Origin: Rhodopseudomonas faecalis | GTDB taxonomy: Bacteria > Pseudomonadota > Alphaproteobacteria > Rhizobiales > Xanthobacteraceae | Assembly (NCBI RefSeq): GCF_003217325.1 | Contig: NZ_QJTI01000026.1 | Span: forward strand, 1 to 53,980 | Length of the DNA: 53,980 bases | Direction of reading: 5' to 3' | Shown here: positions 17,894-25,180 of the stretch, in pieces | Layout: every line of letters starts with the position of its first letter | How positions within the stretch are numbered: the stretch's first letter is position 1 | The notes under the pieces: model-generated | The model's database searches: none | Told to the model about the DNA's origin: nothing | Seen by the model: only the letters and a program-made list of their open reading frames with translations | Position numbers and translations under genes: made by a program

Positions 17894-19142
17894 GGCGTCT
17901 GCCGCCGAGTGCTTCGTCTACATCACCCTGCCCAGCGAAACGTCAGCGGTGACGGCGGCAAGTTCGTGCTGAGCCAAAACGCGCGCAACGACGCGCTCGG
18001 GCAGTTCGTCTACCGCGGAAAGTATCTCGATGATCCGCGCGCCGTTGAGATCGATCCGGTCGAACTCAAGCTGTCCAAGCGCACCTACGAAACCGTTCGG
18101 CTCAATGGCCTGTTCGGGGCGCTGCGCGACGCCGGTCCCGATTTTTGGGGCCGGCGCGTCATCGAAAAGCATGCGGGCAAAGCGCAACTCGGCGAACTCG
18201 ACTACCTGCTGGAATCACCCGACGACCGTGCGGGCGCGCTCGGCTTCGGACTCAACACGGAACCTCCGGCGCCCAAGCGCAAATTCAACCAGACGATCGA
18301 TCTCGAGAAGCTGCAAGCCTTGGCGGACGCTCTGGTCAGGGACGACCTGCCAACCGATCCGCAGGCGCAGCAGGTGCAGGACTTGATGCTGCTCGGCAAC
18401 TCGATGGGCGGCGCGCGGCCCAGGGCGGTCGTGCAAGCCGACGGAGCGCCATGGGTGGCGAAATTCAACCGGGCTGACGACGGCTGGAACAACACGCGCG
18501 TCGAGTGCCATGCTGCAGCTCGCGCGCGAATGCGGGATCGTCACAGTCGAAAGCCGGATCGAGACCGTGGGTGGCAAGGATGTTCTTCTCGTCAAGCGCT
18601 TCGATCGCGAGAAGACAAACAAGGGCTACACGCGGGCGCGCATGGTCAGCGGCCTGACCATTTTGCGCGCCGACGAAGCGCCGGGGGCGCGCCAGAACTG
18701 GTCTTATCCCGTCCTGGTCGAAGAGCTGCGCCGCATCGTTGAGGAGCCGAAAAAGGACGCCAAAGAACTCTTCCGCCGCGTCTGTTTCAATGTGCTGATC
18801 TCCAACACCGATGATCATACGCGCAATCACGCCATCATCGCCAAAGAGAAAAGCTGGAAGCTATCTCCGGCTTACGACCTCACGCCCTCGACGCCTATCA
18901 GCCTGGAACGCCGTGATCTCGCACTCGATTGCGGTGATCAGGGGCGCTACGCCAACGCCAAGAATATCCTGTCGCAACACGCACGGTTCCTGCTCGAGCG
19001 TCCCGAAGCCGAGAAGATCGTCAACGACATGAAGGCTCAGGTGGAAGGGACATGGTACGACACAATGCGCGCTCACGGCGTCGCAGAACAAGACGTTGAA
19101 AGGATCCGCAGCGCCTTCGTGTATCCAGGGTTTTCGCTCTGA
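17883..19142 (+). pseudogene. hipA: HipA-family Ser/Thr kinase, two frameshifts
   Basis: About 420 codons of HipA homology in three pieces. The first frame, from GTG 17883, reads FVYITLPSETSAVTA. At about 17952-17958 it must shift, because GGKFVLSQNARNDALGQFVYRGKYL continues in another frame; one extra G would restore it. At about 18495-18510 it shifts back: WNNTRVEC in one frame, MLQLARECGI in the other. The kinase part is otherwise intact, with ISNTDDHTRNHAII and LSPAYDLTP, and ends PGFSL at the usual place. HipA phosphorylates glutamyl-tRNA synthetase or other tRNA ligases in toxin-antitoxin systems. Either the toxin is inactivated or both shifts are sequencing errors in G/C-rich runs. Confidence 0.85.
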
Positions 19143-19288
19143 CAAGGCGGAAGCTGCCAGCAGCAGTTAATGCTGCCCCCCAGAGGAGGCGAGGAGACGA
19201 AGCTTTCGCCGCTCTCGAAGAACTCTCAACTCGTCTGTTTGTGACCCATAGCGGACACCGGACGGAGACGCCTCGAATTCCCGAGTTC

Positions 19289-19939
19289 TTAGTGATACAA
19301 TTTGATAATCGACACTGCCGCTCTTCTCATAATTTCTCCTCCCGGCAGCATCTCGGCGAATATCCTAATGATATCATCCGAAATATCTGAACGATTGCCG
19401 TTGGCGCGAGATACAGTAGACAAAACTTGCTGTATCAGCTCGGCCCTTTCACTTTGTTGAATTTGGCCGCCAATCCTTACAACTTGTGAGCTGGCGTCGT
19501 CATAATCACTAAGCAATTCAATTAGGCGTGTATCTGCTCCGACCCTCTTGTCAATTTCCTCGGCTATGTACCTAAGTTTCTCTTCTAAAAATACTTTAAG
19601 ACTGGCTTGGCGCACTAGCAGCTCAATCTCGGCTCTTTCTTTCTCCAGTCGATCTATTTCTTGCCTATTCGTGGAGATCCGAGACTCGTATTCATTTACG
19701 GTCTTCATTGTATCGGCCAAGCCTTGAACCAGCTCGACTTCCACTTTTCGCATATCATTCGCAGTGATCGAGGACTTGGAGAAAAGGCCAACCAGCCCGA
19801 TAACGGACGCAAGGCCTCCGACAATACCCGTGACTACAATGTAGATCTCTTTATCCAACTTACCAAAATAGGCAGCGGCACCACCCACAATGAAGAAGGC
19901 GCACACGGCGATGATCGTTGTGACGACAAGCTTCTTCAT
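19289..19939 (-). CDS. Two-helix membrane protein with coiled coil, unknown function
   Basis: 216 residues. Two N-terminal membrane helices (about 4-26 and 32-54: VVTTIIAVCAFFIVGGAAAYF and IVVTGIVGGLASVIGLVGLF) precede a long helical, charge-rich stretch (60-135, probable coiled coil) and a helical C-terminus. A good ribosome site, AAGGAAGG, lies before the ATG. It is visibly richer in A and T than its surroundings and lies inside the integration-repeat bracket, which suggests recent transfer. No family is recognised. Similar small membrane/coiled-coil proteins occur as cargo in defence islands, but that is only context. Confidence 0.65.
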   Translation of the reverse strand: MKKLVVTTIIAVCAFFIVGGAAAYFGKLDKEIYIVVTGIVGGLASVIGLVGLFSKSSITANDMRKVEVELVQGLADTMKTVNEYESRISTNRQEIDRLEKERAEIELLVRQASLKVFLEEKLRYIAEEIDKRVGADTRLIELLSDYDDASSQVVRIGGQIQQSERAELIQQVLSTVSRANGNRSDISDDIIRIFAEMLPGGEIMRRAAVSIIKLYH

Positions 19940-20306
19940 AGGCCTTCCTTAACTCTTCTGGTCAGAATAGATGCCAAAATAGATCACGACAATCAACATG
20001 CGTCGTTCCAGTGAGTTTTGGGAAATACAATCATTGTCTGCTGTCCACTTCTGACCCTTTCCAGACTTGGTTCAACGGACGATCGTACGACGATCAAAAC
20101 CGCGGGCATGCGACGATCGCATTGGCGTATCAGCGCCAGAAACATGCCGCCACCTGAAGCCGTATTGGACGTTCAGCGTGCCCTACCCTGACACTCCCCG
20201 TGGGGAGCGTGCGCCGGTTCTTTGCACTTTGCTGATCGACGTCGAGGCGAGCCCCTGAGCGCTCAAAAGACGCGTAGTTACGTCCAAATTTCACCGCTTA
20301 CTAATC

Positions 20307-20326
20307 ACGCAAAAAATTGCGTTTTT
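20307..20326 (+). terminator. Small intrinsic terminator-like hairpin
   Basis: ACGCAA (20307-20312), loop AAAA, TTGCGT (20317-20322), then TTTT. The stem is only six pairs. It is 1.1 kb past the hipA remnant, so what it would terminate is unclear. Confidence 0.35.
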
Positions 20327-20334
20327 GGCTCCAG

Positions 20335-20428
20335 TCTGCAACAATGCTGCAACAATCACTGTGAAACGCCAAAAACTTCAATTTAATCAACGTTATACAC
20401 CGGTCCTGAAAATCGGCGTGCCCGCAAG
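20335..20428. repeat. Degenerate direct repeat, copy 2; candidate island end
   Basis: TCTGCAACAAT, a second nearby CTGCAACAAT, TTAATCAACG, then GAAAATCGGCGTGCCCGCAAG. It matches the block order and spacing of copy 1 at 17213-17304, but no integrase gene reads leftward from it. Probably the outer junction of a second integrated module whose integrase has been lost. Confidence 0.5.
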
Positions 20429-20855
20429 AGTATTGTCGTTGGCGGCCAACTCGTTCGTCTCATTTTTTCGGTCTCGGCAATACGCCGCCAGAACTTAATT
20501 TGTGGTGCAACTACTCCTTCTCGCTGTCGACCCATGATCTCCAAGCAGGTTCTGGAGCAGCGCATGCGCGGCGGTGACTTCCGGCCAGATCACCAAAGTG
20601 ACAGTACGTCTCCGGGGGACCACGATTCAAACATCATGAACCCGTCGCGCAGCTTGGTGCCGCAGGACCGCCAAGACTACGAGAGCCGCCTTACACCAGC
20701 AGGCGCCTTAGACCGGATCCGCCGCCCCCTCATCTGGCGCCCCCAACGGCGGGGATTGCACTTGTTCCAGAAGCGGCCATGATCGGCGGGATCGCACCTT
20801 GCGATCTGACTGTCTGACGTGCCGCGCGGGCGCGACCCAAAGACGGAGAACGAAC

Positions 20856-21152
20856 ATGACCTTGAGGGACGAAATCGCGGCCTTGCGCGAAGAAGTCGCC
20901 AAGCTCAGCCACCAGCAGCAATTGCAGCAGCAGGCCGCTTCTGCCGCGCCGCCGCCACCGCCACCGCCCAATGACCAGGCCGCCGACCCCGATCAGCCGA
21001 AAGGGATCGGCCCCGACGAGCTGATCGCGGCCGCAAATTCGGTGATCGACGAGTTGCAGCAGGATATCGACAAATATCCGCGGCTCACGGCGATCGCGGC
21101 ATTCGGGCTTGGCCTTGCGGTCGGCATTTTCGCTGGCCGCCAGAGCCGATAG
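20856..21152 (+). CDS. Small ElaB/YqjD-like membrane-anchored protein
   Basis: 98 residues from the ATG at 20856, which has GGAGAACGAAC before it; the open frame to 20799 lacks a site. An N-terminal helix (LRDEIAALREEVAKL), a Gln run, an Ala/Pro run with seven prolines, an amphipathic helix and one C-terminal membrane helix (LTAIAAFGLGLAVGIFAG) give the layout of the YqjD/ElaB/DUF883 group, which tether to the inner membrane and in E. coli bind ribosomes. It is followed 41 bases later by a YqjE-like gene, the usual partner. Confidence 0.65.
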   Translation: MTLRDEIAALREEVAKLSHQQQLQQQAASAAPPPPPPPNDQAADPDQPKGIGPDELIAAANSVIDELQQDIDKYPRLTAIAAFGLGLAVGIFAGRQSR

Positions 21153-21193
21153 GCGGTGTTGCTTAATCCATTTTTCTGCAATCGGAGCGCGTC

Positions 21194-21649
21194 ATGACCG
21201 GCATGACTTCAAGCAAACTCTATTTCAGGATCGCGCTGCTGCGGCGCCGGGTGCTGCTGCGCCAAGCGATCAAACGCGCGGTGGCAGGGGCGCTGGCGGT
21301 TGCGGCGCTGATCGTCGCTGCCGGGCTGTTGACCTATGCCTCATTCCAGGCGCTGCGCGTGCCGCTCGGCGACGTCCTGGCCGCGGTGGTGATCGCCGGC
21401 GTCTATCTGGTGATCGGGCTTGGGCTGTTGCTCTACACCTTGCACGAGCCGAGTTCACCTGAACTCGATGCGCTGTCGGAGATGGAAGCGGCCGCGCTGG
21501 AAGCATTCGGCAATGACACCCAGGGGCTGCGCTCGGCCATCAGCGCCAGCGCCCATCGCATCGAGGATTTCGGCAGCGCATTCTCGACCAGTTTTGCGAT
21601 CCTGTCGGCGCTGCGCCGGATTCTTGGGGCCAAGAAGTCGGCGGGCTAG
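21194..21649 (+). CDS. YqjE/phage-holin-superfamily-like membrane protein
   Basis: 151 residues. Two adjacent membrane helices (about 26-50 AGALAVAALIVAAGLLTYASF and 58-80 VLAAVVIAGVYLVIGLGLLLY) are followed by a cytoplasmic helical tail. Size and position after the YqjD-like gene fit YqjE (holin superfamily III). The start has GGAGCG six bases before it. Function unknown; probably an envelope-associated pair. Confidence 0.6.
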   Translation: MTGMTSSKLYFRIALLRRRVLLRQAIKRAVAGALAVAALIVAAGLLTYASFQALRVPLGDVLAAVVIAGVYLVIGLGLLLYTLHEPSSPELDALSEMEAAALEAFGNDTQGLRSAISASAHRIEDFGSAFSTSFAILSALRRILGAKKSAG

Positions 21650-21817
21650 AACTCTGCATTTGAAGGTAAGCCGACGCCAATTCGGCGCGCGCCTCGCGGA
21701 ACGGGGCGCGCGGCCGAGCCAACCGCTTGTCGCCGATTTCCGGCAATTGTCGCAGCAGTTGAGTGGTGTGCACCTGCTCTGCCCGCCGCATCGAACGGTT
21801 ATAAAATACCTTCAAGT

Positions 21818-21858
21818 TTGACAAAAACGCTTCTACGGCTTATACTCTACAGTGTAGA
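21818..21858 (+). promoter_or_regulatory. Near-consensus promoter with TetR-type operator
   Basis: TTGACA (21818-21823), 17-base spacer, TATACT (21841-21846), then the perfect palindrome TCTACA-G-TGTAGA (21846-21858) spanning the end of the -10 box and the expected start of transcription. The next gene is a TetR regulator, so autorepression is the simple reading. The remainder of 21650-21969 is untranslated leader. Confidence 0.7.
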
Positions 21859-21969
21859 ATTGGGCCGTCAGTGGTCTGCATATGGACCCAGGCAGGCGTC
21901 CGAGGTGCGGCGGGGGCTGCCTTCGTCGACCTCGCCGCCCCCACGGTCTCCGTTTATGAGGTGATGATC

Positions 21970-22641
21970 ATGATGCCCGGCACGACCATCGAGCCCCGGC
22001 CGCTCTCGCCGGAGCTGATTGTCGTGACGGCGATCGAGCTACTCGAACAGCACGGCGAAGCCGGTTTCAGCCTGCGCAAACTCGGCCAGCGGCTCGGCTG
22101 CGACCCGATGACGGTGCTCTATCATTTCAAGAGCAAAGACGGATTGCTGCGCGCGATGGCGGATCATCTCTCCGCCCAGCTGTCCGCATCCGACCCGTCG
22201 CAAAGCTGGCGCGATCGGTTGCGCGCGCTGGCGCTGGAATATCGCCGCGTCGCGCTGGCTTTTCCCAGCAGCTTTGCATTGATGGCGCGGTTCTGGACCA
22301 CCGGCCCCGCCGACTATCAGCATATCGAACTGGTGTACCGCGCTTTGCAGGACGCCGGTTTTGACGATCAGCGATTGGCTGAAGCCGGACTCGGCTGGTA
22401 CGCCGCCGTGATTGGCCTCGCGGCTGCCGAGGCGCGCGGTTTTCTGCACAGCGCCAGCCACGCCGACACGCTCGAAATCACCAAGCTGCCGCCTGCCTCC
22501 TTTGCCACCGTGCAGCGGCTGGTGCCGGCATTTCACACGCTCGACTCAGAACGCAGCTACCGGCTGATGATCGATGCAGTGCTGGACGGCCTGGATGGCG
22601 CGGCGCGGCGAACAGCGCAGCGACGCGAGGCGACACCATGA
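21970..22641 (+). CDS. TetR/AcrR-family transcriptional regulator
   Basis: 223 residues from ATG 21970, chosen for the GAGGTGATG just upstream; the frame stays open to GTG 21871. The N-terminal helix-turn-helix reads TAIELLEQHGEAGFSLRKLG then GCDPMTVLYHFKSKDGLL; the TetR-like C-terminal domain forms the ligand pocket. It probably represses its own promoter and the transporter gene it overlaps by ATGA. The ligand is unknown; a metal or a substrate of the transporter is the obvious guess. Confidence 0.85.
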   Translation: MMPGTTIEPRPLSPELIVVTAIELLEQHGEAGFSLRKLGQRLGCDPMTVLYHFKSKDGLLRAMADHLSAQLSASDPSQSWRDRLRALALEYRRVALAFPSSFALMARFWTTGPADYQHIELVYRALQDAGFDDQRLAEAGLGWYAAVIGLAAAEARGFLHSASHADTLEITKLPPASFATVQRLVPAFHTLDSERSYRLMIDAVLDGLDGAARRTAQRREATP

Positions 22642-23564
22642 CCACCGAACAAAACGTTTTGCGCGTGTCGATCGCCGTCACCTTTGCGCTGGCCGGCCTG
22701 GGCATCCTGTTCGGTCTATTGTCAGGCTCGGCCTCGATCGTATTCGACGGCATCTATTCGCTGACCGACGCCTCGATGACCATGCTGGCGCTGCTGGTGG
22801 CCAATCTGATCGCGCGTTCGACCGCGGCCGGGCCGGCCAACGGCAAGCTCGCCGAGCGCTTCACCATGGGGTTCTGGCATCTCGAACCGATGGTGCTCGG
22901 CCTCAATGGCATGCTGTTGATGGGTGCGGCGATCTATGCGCTGATCAACGCGATCGGCAGCCTGATGACCGGCGGCCGGCTGCTCGCCTTCGATCAGGCC
23001 ATCATCTATGCCGCGGTCACCGTGGTCGCGGAGATCGCCATGGCGATCTTTGAAATCAGGGCCAACCGCAAGCTGAACTCCGGTTTTCTGGCGCTCGACG
23101 CCAAGGCCTGGCTGATGTCGGCCGCGCTAACCGCCGCGCTGCTGATCGCCTTCCTGTTCGGCTATGCGATCCAGGGCACGCCGATCGCATGGATCTCGCC
23201 CTATATCGACCCGCTGGTGCTGACCGTGGTGTGTCTGGCGATGATCCCGATGCCGATCAACACCATCCGCCAAGCCTTGGCCGACGTGCTGCTGGTGACG
23301 CCTGCCGATCTCAAGCACCATGTCGACGAGGTCGCGCAGCAGATCGTGGCACGCTACGGCTTTCTCTCGTACCGCGCCTATGTGGCGCGGGTCGGCCGTG
23401 GCCGGCAGATCGAGCTGTATTTCATCGTGCCGACCGGCTGGCCGGCCAAGCGCCTTGAAGAGTGGGACAAGCTCAGCGACGAGATCAGCGAATTGATCGG
23501 CGGCGACAGCCCCGACCGCTGGCTGACCATCGTGTTCACCACCGATCCGGAATGGGCCGATTAG
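22638..23564 (+). CDS. Cation diffusion facilitator family transporter, atypical metal site
   Basis: 308 residues, five or six membrane helices and a C-terminal cytoplasmic domain (about 225-308) as in CDF efflux proteins. The overall fold, including FDGIYSLTDASMTML in helix 2, is CDF-like. The transport site is not canonical: where FieF has Asp-x3-Asp and His-x3-Asp, this protein has Tyr40-x3-Asp44 and, in helix 5 (DAKAWLMSA), Ala157-x3-Ser161. So zinc/iron export cannot be assumed. It overlaps the tetR stop by four bases and is under the same promoter. Confidence 0.8.
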   Translation: MTTEQNVLRVSIAVTFALAGLGILFGLLSGSASIVFDGIYSLTDASMTMLALLVANLIARSTAAGPANGKLAERFTMGFWHLEPMVLGLNGMLLMGAAIYALINAIGSLMTGGRLLAFDQAIIYAAVTVVAEIAMAIFEIRANRKLNSGFLALDAKAWLMSAALTAALLIAFLFGYAIQGTPIAWISPYIDPLVLTVVCLAMIPMPINTIRQALADVLLVTPADLKHHVDEVAQQIVARYGFLSYRAYVARVGRGRQIELYFIVPTGWPAKRLEEWDKLSDEISELIGGDSPDRWLTIVFTTDPEWAD

Positions 23565-23605
23565 GGCAAAACCGATGGTGATGGTGCAAGGGCAAGGAGA
23601 TGAAT

Positions 23606-23654
23606 GGGAGCCCCGGCACTCGTCAGCCTTTGGGGAGGTGGGCCTGGGGCTCCC
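23606..23654. other. 9-bp inverted repeat between convergent genes
   Basis: GGGAGCCCC (23606-23614) and GGGGCTCCC (23646-23654), with shorter GGC/GCC complementarity inside. No T-run follows. It sits between the end of the CDF gene and the end of the small minus-strand gene, so it may act as a weak bidirectional terminator. Confidence 0.35.
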
Positions 23655-23745
23655 GCCATCACCGGGCAGTTGGAGAGAACCGCGGCGTTGACTTGCACAG
23701 CGAACGACAGCGGCGCCCGGCGAGCCTTGAGGTAAGTCAAAACCG

Positions 23746-23994
23746 TCAGGCGGAAACCGTCTTGATCGGCACAGCCGCCGGCAACGGCAGCTCAAAAACG
23801 CCGAGATGATACTCTTCCGCAATGCCAGAAGACGGCGCGGACACCAGCGTCAAAGCCGCCTCGGGATGCTGCTGCCAGATCTTGATGTCAGCCGCGGCAA
23901 TCGTCAGCCAGCCGAATCGGAACAGATAGCGTCCGGGCTTGGTCACGCGCCCGACCTGCTGCCACGTCACCTTATGCTGCACCGGCGCCATCAT
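23746..23994 (-). CDS. Small conserved protein of unknown function
   Basis: 82 residues from the first of two adjacent ATGs (23994), with a G-rich stretch GGCCGGGGAC before it. The longer frame upstream to 24186 runs through the porin terminator and is not credible. The sequence (HKVTWQQVGRVTKPGRYLFR, FGWLTIAAADIKIWQQHPEAAL, EYHLGVFELPLP) is strand-rich and looks like a small conserved protein I associate with Bradyrhizobium relatives; no function is known to me. Confidence 0.6.
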   Translation of the reverse strand: MMAPVQHKVTWQQVGRVTKPGRYLFRFGWLTIAAADIKIWQQHPEAALTLVSAPSSGIAEEYHLGVFELPLPAAVPIKTVSA

Positions 23995-24106
23995 GTCCCC
24001 GGCCCTCGCCCTTTGGGCCAAGGCTGCGTAGCGATCGCGGCAGCATCGTGGCGAACACCGTTGCCCGCGGCGTGTCAGGCGGCGGCGTGCCACGACCGTA
24101 TCCCCA

Positions 24107-24140
24107 AAAAGAAAAAAGGCCGACATTGCTGCCGGCCTTT
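24107..24140 (-). terminator. Intrinsic terminator of the porin gene
   Basis: On the minus strand AAAGGCCG (24140-24133), a 10-base loop, CGGCCTTT (24122-24115), then a T-rich run (TTTTTTCTTTTT in all, the stem included). It lies 63-96 bases past the stop of the gene at 24203. Confidence 0.8.
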
Positions 24141-24202
24141 CGTCCTGGAGAGGAGAGCCAACCGGCTGCCACAGGCAGCCGGCCAACTATCAACTCTAGC
24201 TA

Positions 24203-24859
24203 TCAGTACTTGGCAACCACCGGGCCACCAAAGTGATAGTTCACGCCAGCCTTGACGGTGTGCAGGTCAGCACCAACGTCGAAGGTGTTGAGGTAGGTTT
24301 CCTTGCCGAAGTCGGCATACATGTACTCAGCCTTGACCGACCAGGCCGGGGCGAACATGTATTCGAGGCCAGCGCCGATGGTCCAGCCAGCGTGGGTCTT
24401 GCTCTCGGAGAGGCCGAGCGCGGAGACCTTGTTGTTGGCCCAGGCGAAACCGCCCTTGGCGTAGATCAGCATGGCATCGGCGGCATAGCCGACGCGGCCG
24501 GTGACGCTGCCGAACGCGTCGATCTTGGCTTCAGCGCCGAGTTCCGACTTCTTGATGCTGGCGCCAGCGGCGTCAACCTCAATACCGAACACCCAGGGCG
24601 AGCCCATCTGCCAGTTGTAGCCGATGGTGCCGCCGCCGAAGCCGCCATTCAGCTCGTCGCTGAAGTTCTGGCCGTTGAGCGACACGGTCTGGGTCCAGCC
24701 GTAGCCGCCCATCGCACCGACGTAGAAACCGGACCAGTTGATGGCGGGGGCCACAACGGCCGGCGGCGCCTTGGTGTAGGTGCGGGCAGCCAGGTCGGCC
24801 GCGTTCGAGGTGGCACCCATCGCCAGCAGCGCGGCGGTGGCGAGCAGCATTTTCTTCAT
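24203..24859 (-). CDS. Outer-membrane beta-barrel protein, Omp25/Omp31-like
   Basis: 218 residues. A signal peptide ends at SNAADL (about residue 20). The mature protein has the start WSGFYVGAMGGYGW, repeated amphipathic strands with aromatic ends, GTIGYNWQMG, and ends KAGVNYHFGGPVVAKY, all typical of the alphaproteobacterial OmpA-like 8-strand porin group (Omp25/31, RopB). It would sit in the outer membrane and stabilise the envelope. Single gene with its own terminator; the start is preceded by GGAGACTTCAACC. Confidence 0.9.
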   Translation of the reverse strand: MKKMLLATAALLAMGATSNAADLAARTYTKAPPAVVAPAINWSGFYVGAMGGYGWTQTVSLNGQNFSDELNGGFGGGTIGYNWQMGSPWVFGIEVDAAGASIKKSELGAEAKIDAFGSVTGRVGYAADAMLIYAKGGFAWANNKVSALGLSESKTHAGWTIGAGLEYMFAPAWSVKAEYMYADFGKETYLNTFDVGADLHTVKAGVNYHFGGPVVAKY

Positions 24860-25180
24860 GGTTGAAGTCTCCTTAACAATTCAATGACGTCATCTCGCTC
24901 CTTTCCCGGAGAATTGCATTCGTTTTGATGCAGTGCGGCTGGCATCAGGTTCGACGTGTGGCAATTCGGCGACAGAAACCGGCCCCGTACCTCACCATAT
25001 TACCATTTGCCTAGATTTTATCCACAAGACCGGCCCGAACGGCTCGCGCCTGCGTTGCATCTCACGACGAACCGCAACCAAAATAAGCAACGACTCGGGC
25101 CCCCGTGTTGCGGCGCACCCCATCTGATTCATGCCGTGAGCCGTGCGCCATGCCGCTCGGCGACGGCATGGGCGGGCGAT
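24860..25180. other. Intergenic region upstream of the porin gene
   Basis: Must hold the porin promoter (minus strand) and the 3' end of the cyclase operon. I see no strong promoter match, terminator hairpin or open frame that deserves annotation. Confidence 0.4.

Larger units (their letters stand above)
19940..20855. other. Gene-poor spacer at the right end of the island
   Basis: No credible gene. It contains a small terminator-like hairpin (20307-20326) and the second copy of the island repeat (20335-20428). Short open frames here have no ribosome site and no family resemblance. The chromosome proper seems to resume near 20,430. Confidence 0.5.

Noticed and set aside
23995-24186. Longer 146-residue version of the small gene at 23746
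   Set aside because: The extra N-terminus passes through the porin terminator hairpin and has no ribosome site.
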